Origin: Phyllobacterium chamaecytisi
GTDB lineage: Bacteria; Pseudomonadota; Alphaproteobacteria; Rhizobiales; Rhizobiaceae
Direction: 5' to 3'
DNA: 64,000 bases
Assembly (NCBI RefSeq): GCF_020164455.1
Contig: NZ_JAIQWW010000004.1
Coordinates: 62,001 to 126,000, forward strand
Shown: piece after piece, positions 55,539 to 64,000 of the stretch
Layout: each line of letters begins with the position of its first letter
Position numbering within the stretch: position 1 is the first letter of the stretch
Notes under the pieces: model-generated
Database searches by the model: none
The model's input: the letters and a program-made list of their open reading frames with translations, nothing else
What the model was told of the DNA's origin: nothing
Program-made: the position numbers and the translations under genes

Positions 55539-57197
55539 TCAGTTCCCGGCGCTCGCCATACGCCGGTGTTTCATCGCATCCTCAAGCCATCCTAGCTCCA
55601 TCTCCGGAACTGACGACAGCAACAGATCGGTATAATCGTCGAAAGGCGGCGCCAGGACTTCCGACTTCGGCCCGTAGCGCACCACCTCGCCCCGATACAT
55701 CACCGCGATGGAATCGGCGATCGATTTCACCGTCGCGAGATCGTGCGTGATGAAGAGATACGCAACATTCTCATCCTTCTGCAGATCGAGCAGAAGCTTC
55801 AATATTCCGTCCGCCACGAGCGGGTCGAGTGCGCTGGTTACCTCGTCGCAAATGATGAGCTTCGGCTTTGCCGCCAGCGCCCGCGCGATGCACACGCGCT
55901 GCTTCTGGCCGCCGGAAAGCTCCGCCGGATATCGATCGGCAAAGCCCTTGCCCATCTCGATCTTTTCGAGGAGCTCCGTGACATGCCTGTCGCGCTCCTT
56001 GCCCCTCATCTTGAAATAGAACTCGAGCGGCCGGCCGATGATCGTGCCGATGGTCTGGCGCGGGTTCATGGCGGTATCCGCCATCTGGTAGATCATCTGC
56101 AACTCACGCAGATCGTTGCGCGTTCGGTTCGCCAGCCGGGGAGACAGCGTTCGCCCGTCGAATGTTATGCTGCCCTCCATCGGCGGCAACAGCCCGGTTA
56201 TCGCGCGCGCCAGCGTGGATTTACCCGAACCGGATTCACCAACGACAGCCAGTGTCTGGCCAAGATGGATATCCACCGAGACGTTCTTCAGGACCTTCAC
56301 CAGTCCGCCGCCATAGGCCGCCGTGACATTGTTGACGATCAGGATCGGCGCGTCGGTCGGGTTCTTTTGCTCGTGCGGGATATGATGCACGGAGACCAGC
56401 TGGTTGGTGTATTGCTGGCGTGGTTCCTTGATGATCTGATGCGTATCGCCGTATTCGACTTTCTTGCCGTGCCGCAAGACGATGATGTCATCCGCCACCT
56501 GCGCCACGACGGCGAGATCATGGGTGATGTAAAGGGCCGCAACATTCGTGTCGCGGATCGCATCCTTGATAGACGCCAGCACATCGATCTGCGTGGTCAC
56601 ATCGAGTGCGGTCGTCGGCTCGTCAAACACGATCAGATCCGGTTCCGAGCACAGCGCCATCGCGGTCATGGCTCGCTGCAACTGTCCGCCTGACACCTGA
56701 TGCGGAAAACGCTGACCGAAAGTTTCCGGATTGGGCAGGCCAAGCTTCTTGAACAGGCCGATCGCACGTTTCTCGGCTACAGCCTTCGAGCAGATGCCGT
56801 GCAAGAGCGCCGCCTCGACCACCTGATCCATCAGCTTGCGCGCGGGATTGAAGGCCGCGGCAGCAGATTGTGCGACGTAGCAGACTTCACGTCCGCGCAC
56901 CTGCCGCAGCAGTCTTGGCCCGCCCTTCAATATGTCTCGGCCATTAAGCAGGACTTCGCCGCCGGTAATCCGCACGCCGCCCCGCCCATAGCACATGCTG
57001 GAAAGGCCGATCGTCGACTTGCCTGCACCGGACTCGCCAATGAGCCCCAGCACCTTGCCGCGCTCGACCTTGACGGAAACATCGTCGACAATGACGACAT
57101 TGCGCGGCGGTTCTCCGGGAGGGTAGCTCGTCGCCTCGATACGCAGATTGCGGATATCGAGCAGGGTTCCACTTCTGTCTACGGGACGTTTGGCCAT
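55539..57197 (-). CDS. ABC transporter ATP-binding protein, fused dimer (Opp/Dpp type)
   Basis: 552 residues with two complete ATPase modules. First: GESGAGKSTIGL, then LSGG-like QVSGGQLQRAMTAM and VFDEPTTALDV. Second: GESGSGKSTLARAI, LSGGQKQRVCIARAL, and ICDEVTSALDP. Each module ends with an oligopeptide-transporter C-terminal extension. Its start and the permease stop share one base. Import substrate unknown; it converges on the carnitine operon. Confidence 0.92.
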   Translation of the reverse strand: MAKRPVDRSGTLLDIRNLRIEATSYPPGEPPRNVVIVDDVSVKVERGKVLGLIGESGAGKSTIGLSSMCYGRGGVRITGGEVLLNGRDILKGGPRLLRQVRGREVCYVAQSAAAAFNPARKLMDQVVEAALLHGICSKAVAEKRAIGLFKKLGLPNPETFGQRFPHQVSGGQLQRAMTAMALCSEPDLIVFDEPTTALDVTTQIDVLASIKDAIRDTNVAALYITHDLAVVAQVADDIIVLRHGKKVEYGDTHQIIKEPRQQYTNQLVSVHHIPHEQKNPTDAPILIVNNVTAAYGGGLVKVLKNVSVDIHLGQTLAVVGESGSGKSTLARAITGLLPPMEGSITFDGRTLSPRLANRTRNDLRELQMIYQMADTAMNPRQTIGTIIGRPLEFYFKMRGKERDRHVTELLEKIEMGKGFADRYPAELSGGQKQRVCIARALAAKPKLIICDEVTSALDPLVADGILKLLLDLQKDENVAYLFITHDLATVKSIADSIAVMYRGEVVRYGPKSEVLAPPFDDYTDLLLSSVPEMELGWLEDAMKHRRMASAGN

Positions 57198-58021
57198 TAG
57201 CCGCGCCCTCCCTTCAGGCTGGTGGTGCGATTGAGGATCCAGTCGGCAACCAGATTAACCGAAATGGCAAGGACGGCGATTGCCGCGGCCGGGATGAGCG
57301 CCGCCGGAATGCCAAAGACGATGCCTTCCTTGTTTTCCTTGACCATGCCGCCCCAATCCGCGTCCGGGGGCTGCACGCCAAGACCAAGGAAGGACAGCGC
57401 AGAGAGAAACAGCACCGCAAAAATGAAACGCAGCCCGAGCTCGGCGATCAGCGGCGTCAGTGCATTCGGCAGGATTTCCCGGAAGATAACCCACATGCGT
57501 CCCTCGCCGCGCAGTTTTGCCGCCTCGACGAAATCCATCACATTGATATCGACAGCGACAGCGCGCGCCAGCCGGTACACCCGCGTCGCATCGAGGAAGC
57601 CCATCACCAGGATGAGCGTCAAGACGTTGGCAGGCAGCACCGAAAGCACGACAAGGGCGAAGATCAGCGTTGGAATTGCCATGATCAGATCGACGAAGCG
57701 CGACATGAGCTGGTCGAACCAGCCGCCGATAACCGCTGCGGCAAAACCCAGCACAGAGCCCAGGATAAATGACAATGCCGTCGCCATGGCGGCGATAAAG
57801 ATGGTGATACGCGCGCCGTAGATCATGCGCGACAGCAGATCGCGCCCGAGATTATCGGTGCCGAGCCAGTACTTTGCGGAACTGGGCTCCCACACATCGC
57901 CGACTGTTTCGCCAACCGAATATGGGGCAACCCAAGGAGCGAAGATTGCCGCGAAGAGAAACAACGCTGTGATGATGAGGCCGATCCATGCGCTGATCGG
58001 TATGGTCTTTATATTCAGCAT
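57197..58021 (-). CDS. ABC transporter permease (DppC/OppC type)
   Basis: 274 residues from the ATG at 58021; the frame stays open to 58198 but that part belongs to the preceding permease gene. N-terminal membrane helix (SAWIGLIITALFLFAAIFAPWVAPYS), then the OppC signature YWLGTDNLGRDLLSRMIYGAR, and five more helices with the EAA-type loop DFVEAAKLRGEGRMWVIFREILPN. Confidence 0.91.
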   Translation of the reverse strand: MLNIKTIPISAWIGLIITALFLFAAIFAPWVAPYSVGETVGDVWEPSSAKYWLGTDNLGRDLLSRMIYGARITIFIAAMATALSFILGSVLGFAAAVIGGWFDQLMSRFVDLIMAIPTLIFALVVLSVLPANVLTLILVMGFLDATRVYRLARAVAVDINVMDFVEAAKLRGEGRMWVIFREILPNALTPLIAELGLRFIFAVLFLSALSFLGLGVQPPDADWGGMVKENKEGIVFGIPAALIPAAAIAVLAISVNLVADWILNRTTSLKGGRG

Positions 58022-58031
58022 CTGCCGGGCC

Positions 58032-58991
58032 TCACTTCGGATGTCTGAGGCGGGGATTGGAAACAATCGCCACGATATCAGCAACAATATTGAGGCTGAT
58101 ATAGACAGCCGCGAAAACCAGCCCGCATGCCTGAACGACCGGAACGTCGCGTTTGGCAACGTGATCGACCAGATATTGGCCCATGCCGGGATAGACAAAA
58201 ATCACCTCGACGACGACCACGCCAACGATCAGGAACGCGAGATTGAGCATGACGACATTGACGATCGGCGCGATGGCATTGGGGAAGGCGTGCCGCGTGA
58301 TGATCTGAAGTGGCGTCAGCCCCTTCAGCTCAGCCGTCTCGATATAGGCAGATTGCATCACGTTGAGGATTGCCGCTCGGGTCATGCGCATCATGTGTGC
58401 GAGCACGACAAGCGTCAGCACCGTGACCGGCAGGGCAATGGCGCTCAGTCGTTCACCAAATGGCATCCCCTCGTAAACTGTCGATACACTCGGAAACCAT
58501 TGCAGCTGCACGGCAACGAAGTAGATCAGCAGATAACCGGTGAAGAATTCCGGCAATGAAGTCGAGGCGAGACCAAGCCCGGATATGATCTTGTCTACGG
58601 GGCCGTTACGGTAGCGAACGGCGAGCAGCCCGAGGCCGATTGCCAGCGGAACCGAAACGACCGCCGCCGCCGAAGCGAGGAACAGCGTGTTCCACAGCCG
58701 GTCCTTCAGCGATGTGGCGATGTCCTGCCCGCTGGAGAGAGCCGTGCCGAGATTGCCGGTCAGGATACCGCCAAGCCAACGGAAGTAGCGGATATAGGCC
58801 GGATCGTTGAGGCCCATGTCACGCCGCAGGTTCTCAAGTGCTTGCGGCGTGGCGGATTGTCCAAGAATGGACTGCGCGACGTCTCCAGGCAGAATCTGCG
58901 TGCCGACGAATATCAGCACGGAAACAGCAAGGAGAAGGAGTACGCCCATCGCAATGCGCTGGGCGACCAGTTTAAGGACAGGCGTACTCAT
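58032..58991 (-). CDS. ABC transporter permease (DppB/OppB type)
   Basis: 319 residues with six membrane helices: LKLVAQRIAMGVLLLLAVSVLIFVGTQILPGDVA at the start is the DppB-type first helix, and YIETAELKGLTPLQIITRHAFPNAI is the EAA loop that contacts the ATPase. It lies 10 bases ahead of the partner permease. Confidence 0.91.
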   Translation of the reverse strand: MSTPVLKLVAQRIAMGVLLLLAVSVLIFVGTQILPGDVAQSILGQSATPQALENLRRDMGLNDPAYIRYFRWLGGILTGNLGTALSSGQDIATSLKDRLWNTLFLASAAAVVSVPLAIGLGLLAVRYRNGPVDKIISGLGLASTSLPEFFTGYLLIYFVAVQLQWFPSVSTVYEGMPFGERLSAIALPVTVLTLVVLAHMMRMTRAAILNVMQSAYIETAELKGLTPLQIITRHAFPNAIAPIVNVVMLNLAFLIVGVVVVEVIFVYPGMGQYLVDHVAKRDVPVVQACGLVFAAVYISLNIVADIVAIVSNPRLRHPK

Positions 58992-59002
58992 CCGCCGCGG
59001 TC

Positions 59003-60592
59003 CTACGCGATCAGCCAGCAGCGCGACAAAGCGTAACCGCCGCTCATCTCCTGATTGCCGTCCGGCACCCAGCCGCCAACCTTCTTGCTCGTCGCGTCGA
59101 TGAAGTCGTTGAACATCGGCACGATGACACCGCCCTCATCGCGTACAATGACATTCATGTCGCGATACATGGCCTTGCGCTTGGCTTCGTCCAGTTCGCC
59201 GCGCGCCTGCAACAGCAGTTTGTCGAACTTCTCGTTGAAGAAGCGCGTGTCGTTCCAGTCTGCCTTGGAATAATAGGCGGTCGAGAACATCTGGTCCTGC
59301 GTTGGCCGTCCGCCCCAATAGGATTCCGAGAATGGCTGCTTGTTCCAGACCTGCGACCAGTAACCGTCGCCAGGCTCGCGCTTGACTTCGATGGTGATGC
59401 CGGCCTTGGCAGCGCTCTGCTGATAAAGCTGCGCCGCATCGATTGCGCCGGGAAATGCAACATCGGAAGTACGAAGCAGCACGGCACCATCGTGGCCGGA
59501 CTTCTTGTAATGGAATGCCGCCTTGTCCGGATCGTATTTGCGCTGTTCGATATCGTCCGAGAACAGCGGGTATGCCTTGTTGATCGGCGTGTCGTTACCC
59601 ACGGAACCGTAGCCGCGCAGAATGGTCTTCACCATCTCTTCGCGGTTCATCGCGTATTTCAGTGCCAGCCGCAGATCCATGTTGTCGAATGGCGCGGTGT
59701 TGCAATGGGCGATGAAAACGTAGTGCCCCTTGCCCGCAACGTTCTGGATTGTAACGCCCGGCACACGCTTGACGAGATCGACGATCTTCGGCTCGACGCG
59801 GTTGATCATGTGTACCTGACCGGACTGCAGAGCCGCCGTGCGGGCAGTAGCGTCGTTGATGACGATGATTTCGATTTGCTCGGCATGGCCGCGCTTGTCG
59901 CCGTCCCAGTAGTTGGGGAATTTCGTCCCGATATGACGTACGCCCGGCTCATCCGTCACCACCTTGTATGGTCCGGTACCGATACCGGCAGTCGGCTTGT
60001 CCTTGCCGCCGCCCGGCTGGATCATCAGGTGGTAGTCATCCATCAGGAACGGCAGATCGGCATTGGCTTCTTTCAGTGTGAAAACAACGGTATCGCCGTC
60101 TTTCTTCACGCTTTCGATGCCGCCCATGACGCCGAGCGCACCGGATTTCGAATTGGCATCCGAATGACGCTCCATCGTGGCGACGACATCGTCCGGCGTC
60201 ATCTCCTTGCCGTCATGGAACTGCACGCCCTTGCGGATCTTGAAGGTCCAGACCTTGGCATCGTCCGATGAACCCCATTCCGTCGCGAGTTTCGGATTGA
60301 GCTTGCCGTCGGGCTGGATCTCGACAAGCTGTTCGCCCCACTGGCGGCCGAACTTGTACGGAACCTGGCTCTGCCACGTCGCAGGATCAAGACTGTCAGT
60401 GGAAGCGCCGCCCTGCATGCCGGCTTTCAACGTTCCACCCTTGACCGGACCTTCGGCAAGCGCGGCACTTGAAAGCAGGGAGTTGGCGAAGACGGTGGTG
60501 ACACCAAGTGCCGCGGCGCGGCCGAGAAAGTCGCGGCGCGAAAGCTTGCCAAGTGCAACCCTGCGGCTGAGATAATCGAGTTCGTTTGACAT
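59003..60592 (-). CDS. Tat-exported ABC transporter substrate-binding protein, family 5
   Basis: 529 residues of the SBP_bac_5 family that carries oligopeptides, dipeptides, opines and other small solutes. The N-terminus holds SRRDFLGRAAALGV at 19-32, a twin-arginine export motif, with cleavage after SSAALA near 46. EVQPDG-like VEIQPDGKLNPKLATEW and YALSRCWLIA at the end complete the pattern. First gene of the importer operon, 11 bases ahead of the OppB gene. Ligand unknown; gamma-butyrobetaine or carnitine is possible through proximity only. Confidence 0.9.
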   Translation of the reverse strand: MSNELDYLSRRVALGKLSRRDFLGRAAALGVTTVFANSLLSSAALAEGPVKGGTLKAGMQGGASTDSLDPATWQSQVPYKFGRQWGEQLVEIQPDGKLNPKLATEWGSSDDAKVWTFKIRKGVQFHDGKEMTPDDVVATMERHSDANSKSGALGVMGGIESVKKDGDTVVFTLKEANADLPFLMDDYHLMIQPGGGKDKPTAGIGTGPYKVVTDEPGVRHIGTKFPNYWDGDKRGHAEQIEIIVINDATARTAALQSGQVHMINRVEPKIVDLVKRVPGVTIQNVAGKGHYVFIAHCNTAPFDNMDLRLALKYAMNREEMVKTILRGYGSVGNDTPINKAYPLFSDDIEQRKYDPDKAAFHYKKSGHDGAVLLRTSDVAFPGAIDAAQLYQQSAAKAGITIEVKREPGDGYWSQVWNKQPFSESYWGGRPTQDQMFSTAYYSKADWNDTRFFNEKFDKLLLQARGELDEAKRKAMYRDMNVIVRDEGGVIVPMFNDFIDATSKKVGGWVPDGNQEMSGGYALSRCWLIA

Positions 60593-60727
60593 ATCTATTC
60601 CCCTTCTTCTGCTTGCGACGCCCGGCGTCCCAATTCTGGTTTTTGTGAATTATGCGACCTGATATCCGTAAATTTCAACCCTTTAAGTTTGGTATTTAAG
60701 ACAGCGCTGCAGATGCAGCACCTGCAT

Positions 60728-62731
60728 TCAGATGTAGTTGCGTGCAATCGTCTCGGTAAAATCGCGCTCGAACACCGCATTGTCGTTCTCGTATGCTTCG
60801 ATGCGCCCGGTCAGATAGAAATTGTGCTTGTCCGACCGCATCGTCGTGAATGTCTCGGTGCGGATTCGCCAGTTGTCGCGCCCCGAAACTTCGGTCCAAT
60901 GGGTCTCGCCATAGGCGGAAAGCGGATCGTCGGCGTTGATTTCCCAGCGCTCGCGCGCAACGCCGCCATGGATCAGTCCATGATCCTTGTCCCGCGCTTC
61001 GCCGAAATCGTCTTCGATCACGAGACTGATCTTGCCTGTGACCTGGTCATGTTCGATCGACCGGCTGTTGCCGCCGGTGCGCAAGGTTTCAAGCTGCCAC
61101 GGCGACGCGGCTTCCGGCTCGGGAAAGGTCCATTCGTCGCCTGTCGCCAGTTCCCGCGAAGGAACGCTGATCTGCCCGGCTTCTATCGTCAGGCTGACAT
61201 TTTCCGGCGAGGGCCAGACCATCGGCCAATAGGACGACGAGACGGCCACCCGCAGCGTATGCCCGGCCGGCACGCGATAGGCGATATCGTCGAGCTTGAA
61301 GCTGACGTCGATCGCTTCTCCCGGCACAAGCGGCTCCGGCCTGTCGTGCCCGTGGCGATGGCACAGATTGAATACACCATAGGTGATGCGCGTCGACGCA
61401 CCATCCGGATGTACATCGCAAAGCCGCACCGCGACCATTGCAACCGGCCTGTCGCTCGACAGTGTCAATTTGATCTCCGGCGCACCGACAATATCGATCG
61501 GCTCGTCCAGAACCGTGTCATAGCAAACCGACAGCGCATCGTCGCGGCGCTGGTCGCCGGGCATTTCCGGTCCGAGCCAGATCGCGCAGTATTCGCCGCC
61601 CATCATGCCGCAATCCTGCGGCGACGCCACGAGATGGGAAAAGCCGTCAGATGCCTCGGACGCAAGGGATTTGTCGGCTTGCAGATGCAGCACCTCCGAC
61701 GCAATCGTTTTGGACGGCCATTCCTGTTCTGCGATCCAGCGACCCGGGCGTTCCGTGTACCAGCTTTTGGGACGCACCGAATCCATCAGATAACCGCGAT
61801 AGGCTGGATCGTTCTCGACGCCGGTATCGATATCCTTGAGCCAGCGATCCCACCAGCGCAGCGCCTCCTGCAGGAAGCCGATACGCGGTTCCGGCACGGC
61901 AAAATGTGGATATTTGTGCACCCAGGGCCCGATGATACCCTTGACCGGTGCGGTGATGCCCGCCATTAGCCGCGGCACGGCATTCTTGTAGGCGTCGCCC
62001 CAGCCGCCCACGGCCAGTGTCGCTGCCTTGATCGCGGAAAAGTCCTCGCAGACCGAACCGCGCTGCCAATAGGCGTCGCGCGTCTGATGGTTGAGCCAGA
62101 CGGCCGGCAGGAAAGGCTCGTTGTCGAGCCGATCGAGCCACATATCGCGCCATTTCTCGCCAGCGAGTGCCGGGTCTGGCGCGCGCGACGAATAGGCGAG
62201 CATCGTTGCGCCCCAGCCGAGATTTTCATTGAGCAGCAGGCCGCCCTTGTAGTGAATATCGTCGGCATAACGGTCATCGGTCGAGCAGAGCGTGATGATA
62301 GCCTTCAGCGCCTCCGGTTGCAGGGCCGCCACCTGCAGCGAGTTGAAGCCGCCCCAGGATATGCCCATCATGCCGACCTTCCCGGTCGACCAGGGTTGCG
62401 CTGCTATCCACTTGATCACCTCGCAGGCGTCGGCGAGTTCCTGCTCGGAATACTCGTCCTCCATCAGCCCTTCGGAGTCGCCATTGCCGCGCATGTCAAC
62501 GCGCAGGCAGGCATATCCGTGACCAGCAAAATATGGGTGGGTTAGGTTGTCCCGAGCGGTGGTACCGTCGCGTTTGCGATAAGGGAGAAATTCGAGAATT
62601 GCAGGAACCGGAGTCTGCTCGGCATCGTCTGGCATCCAGACTCTCGCCGAAAGCCGGCAGCCGTCAGGCAGGATGATGCCCATATCGGCGTGCTCGTGGA
62701 TATTATGCTGAAAAGTCTCGACTGTCCGCAT
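60728..62731 (-). CDS. CocE/NonD-family hydrolase (X-Pro dipeptidyl-peptidase S15-like)
   Basis: 667 residues from the ATG at 62731; an in-frame ATG at 62845 would add 38 residues of unlikely composition. N-terminal alpha/beta hydrolase: LEFLPYRKRDGT, RVDMRGNGDSEG, GMMGISWGGFNS with the nucleophile Ser125, and the Asp/His further on. C-terminal beta-jelly domain (about 430-660) with YRVPAGHTLRVAVSSSYWPMVWPSPEN. No signal peptide, so probably cytosolic. It may act on a substrate brought in by the ABC importer genes 135 bases downstream. Confidence 0.86.
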   Translation of the reverse strand: MRTVETFQHNIHEHADMGIILPDGCRLSARVWMPDDAEQTPVPAILEFLPYRKRDGTTARDNLTHPYFAGHGYACLRVDMRGNGDSEGLMEDEYSEQELADACEVIKWIAAQPWSTGKVGMMGISWGGFNSLQVAALQPEALKAIITLCSTDDRYADDIHYKGGLLLNENLGWGATMLAYSSRAPDPALAGEKWRDMWLDRLDNEPFLPAVWLNHQTRDAYWQRGSVCEDFSAIKAATLAVGGWGDAYKNAVPRLMAGITAPVKGIIGPWVHKYPHFAVPEPRIGFLQEALRWWDRWLKDIDTGVENDPAYRGYLMDSVRPKSWYTERPGRWIAEQEWPSKTIASEVLHLQADKSLASEASDGFSHLVASPQDCGMMGGEYCAIWLGPEMPGDQRRDDALSVCYDTVLDEPIDIVGAPEIKLTLSSDRPVAMVAVRLCDVHPDGASTRITYGVFNLCHRHGHDRPEPLVPGEAIDVSFKLDDIAYRVPAGHTLRVAVSSSYWPMVWPSPENVSLTIEAGQISVPSRELATGDEWTFPEPEAASPWQLETLRTGGNSRSIEHDQVTGKISLVIEDDFGEARDKDHGLIHGGVARERWEINADDPLSAYGETHWTEVSGRDNWRIRTETFTTMRSDKHNFYLTGRIEAYENDNAVFERDFTETIARNYI

Positions 62732-62924
62732 TATCACCCTTCGCCTCGTCAAAGAGTCGGAAAATGGCGAATGCTCACCGGCTTTGCACCGCCGGTGATA
62801 CGCGTCCCATTTTCTCGTCTTTTGCGAGGTGTTCCTTTTGCCCACACTATGCGCATCTGCTCAGCGACACGCCTCCAACACTTGCGACATAAGTCCCGTC
62901 ATTTGCGCCACCACGAGAAAACGC

Positions 62925-63776
62925 TCAACCAAGCTTCGACGGTATCAGTCTTTCCACGCGCCGGAACAGCATGACGATGATACCCGTGATCACGAGATAG
63001 CCCACCGCCAGCAAAAGCAGCGGTTCGTATGTAAGAAACGTATCCTGCCTGACGCGCGATGCAACCGAGTATAGATCGACGACAGTAATCGTCGCGACCA
63101 ACGGTGTGGATTTCAGCTGCAGCACGGCTTCGCCCGCCAGCGTCGGCAGCGCCCTGTGAATGGCTTGTGGCAACCAGATACGGCGAAAGATGGTAAAGCG
63201 CGGCATGCCGAAAGCGCGCGCGGACTCCAGTTGACCCTTGGGAACACCCGCAAAGGCGCCCCGCATCACCTCGCCCTCATAGCCGGCGTAAGACAGCGTC
63301 AAGGCAAGGACGGCATAGGGCCACGCTTGTCGCAGGTAAGGCCAGAGCTCGGATCCTCTGATCCACGGATATTGCGGGAACAGCGACCCGAGGCCGTAAT
63401 AGAGCAGCCAAAGCTGCACGAGCAGCGGCGTACCGCGAATGACCGTACAGAACGCACGCGCCGGAATGGCCAGGAACGCCGGGCCGGATGCCTGCGCCAA
63501 TCCCAGGGGCACCGCCAGCAGAAAACCAAGGACGACGGTCACGACCAGTATCCAGATCGTCCGCCACAGACCCTGCAAGATCAGACCGCCATATTGCGGC
63601 AGCCAGTCCCAGCGCATGAACAACGCCGCCGAAGCCACAAGCGCCAACCCGATGAGAATAAGCACGATGCGATGCGGCGGTAGCTTGCTTGCCAGACTGC
63701 TTGCGTCCTTTTCCTTGTGAATAGGAAAGGTCTCTATCGGAACTTCAATTTCGCTTTCGCCAAGCGCATTGGACAT
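62925..63776 (-). CDS. Polar amino acid ABC transporter permease (HisM/HisQ type)
   Basis: 283 residues: an unusual N-terminal cytosolic stretch (EVPIETFPIHKEKDASSLASKLPPH) and one extra helix, then the usual permease domain with the EAA loop EGEVMRGAFAGVPKGQLESARAFGMP. Partner of the truncated permease beside it; the start overlaps that gene's stop by one base in a TGATG junction. Substrate unknown; opine, histidine and lysine/arginine importers use such pairs. Confidence 0.87.
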   Translation of the reverse strand: MSNALGESEIEVPIETFPIHKEKDASSLASKLPPHRIVLILIGLALVASAALFMRWDWLPQYGGLILQGLWRTIWILVVTVVLGFLLAVPLGLAQASGPAFLAIPARAFCTVIRGTPLLVQLWLLYYGLGSLFPQYPWIRGSELWPYLRQAWPYAVLALTLSYAGYEGEVMRGAFAGVPKGQLESARAFGMPRFTIFRRIWLPQAIHRALPTLAGEAVLQLKSTPLVATITVVDLYSVASRVRQDTFLTYEPLLLLAVGYLVITGIIVMLFRRVERLIPSKLG

Positions 63777-64000
63777 CAGCGCGCCTCCTTCACCGAAGGC
63801 ATGCCGCGCCGCGCCCGTTTCTCAACCCATTCCAGAATGACACTGGAGAACAGCGTAATGAACAGATAGAGCGCACCGGCGGCGAGGTAGAACGTCATAT
63901 AGGCTTTCGTCGTCCCGGCGGCCTGACGTGTTTCCAGCGTCAGTTCGCTGAAGCCCACGACTGCCAGCAGCGCTGTGTCCTTCGTTGAAATGAGCCAGAG
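63776..64000 (-). CDS. Polar amino acid ABC transporter permease, C-terminal part (5' end outside window)
   Basis: The frame stays open to the window edge, so only the last 74 residues are seen: TALLAVVGFSELTLETRQAAGTTKAYMTFYLAAGALYLFITLFSSVILEWVEKRARRG. This is the closing part of a HisQ-type permease with its last membrane helix. The rest of the importer (ATPase, binding protein) probably lies beyond the edge. Confidence 0.8.
   Translation of the reverse strand, partial: LWLISTKDTALLAVVGFSELTLETRQAAGTTKAYMTFYLAAGALYLFITLFSSVILEWVEKRARRGMPSVKEAR

Noticed and set aside
1-64000. CRISPR array, prophage or integrative element
   Set aside because: No regularly spaced repeats, no integrase, transposase or phage structural genes, and no tRNA-flanked insertion were seen.

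Overview
The window is chromosomal DNA from an alphaproteobacterium of the order Rhizobiales (Hyphomicrobiales), most likely Phyllobacteriaceae or Brucellaceae and close to Phyllobacterium. Reasons: LpxI in place of LpxH, an EipB-type periplasmic protein, no dxr between cdsA and rseP, rhizobial intergenic palindromes, and a carnitine/glycine-betaine degradation cluster of the type known in Sinorhizobium. No tRNA, rRNA, CRISPR array, prophage or intact insertion sequence was seen. Coding density is high and no gene-free gap exceeds 300 bases.

Left part (1-14.0 kb): the end of gltA converges on a long minus-strand block read rpsB, tsf, pyrH, frr, uppS, cdsA, rseP, bamA, lpxD, fabZ, lpxA, lpxI, lpxB. 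It links translation factors, UMP synthesis, lipid carriers, outer-membrane assembly and lipid A synthesis. Large RNA-type hairpins sit in front of rpsB, between rpsB/tsf/pyrH, and between rseP and bamA.

Middle part (14-39.5 kb): two related RHH/RelE toxin-antitoxin pairs in opposite orientation flank eipB, ridA and ugpQ. Then come a DUF482 acyltransferase, a HIT hydrolase, azlCD, clpSA, a phasin, a SPOR-tailed D,D-carboxypeptidase, a serine dehydratase, several membrane proteins, a MerR regulator, mgtE, an aldehyde dehydrogenase, pabBA (flanked by two direct copies of an intergenic palindrome), and an Lrp-controlled arginase/ornithine aminotransferase pair.

Right part (39.5-55.3 kb): a catabolic island. 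The acyl-CoA synthetase, acyl-CoA dehydrogenase and enoyl-CoA hydratase would turn gamma-butyrobetaine into carnitinyl-CoA. Carnitine dehydrogenase, a BKACE-family cleavage enzyme and a hotdog thioesterase would turn carnitine into glycine betaine. A Rieske demethylase and two FAD/GcvT-domain dehydrogenases would strip methyl groups down toward glycine. A GlxA/CdhR-type regulator with a near-perfect 23-bp palindrome beside it, and a LysR regulator, are the likely controls.

Far right (55.3-64 kb): after a 180-base multi-hairpin element come an Opp-type ABC importer with a Tat-type binding protein, a CocE/NonD hydrolase, and the start of a polar amino acid ABC importer cut by the window edge.
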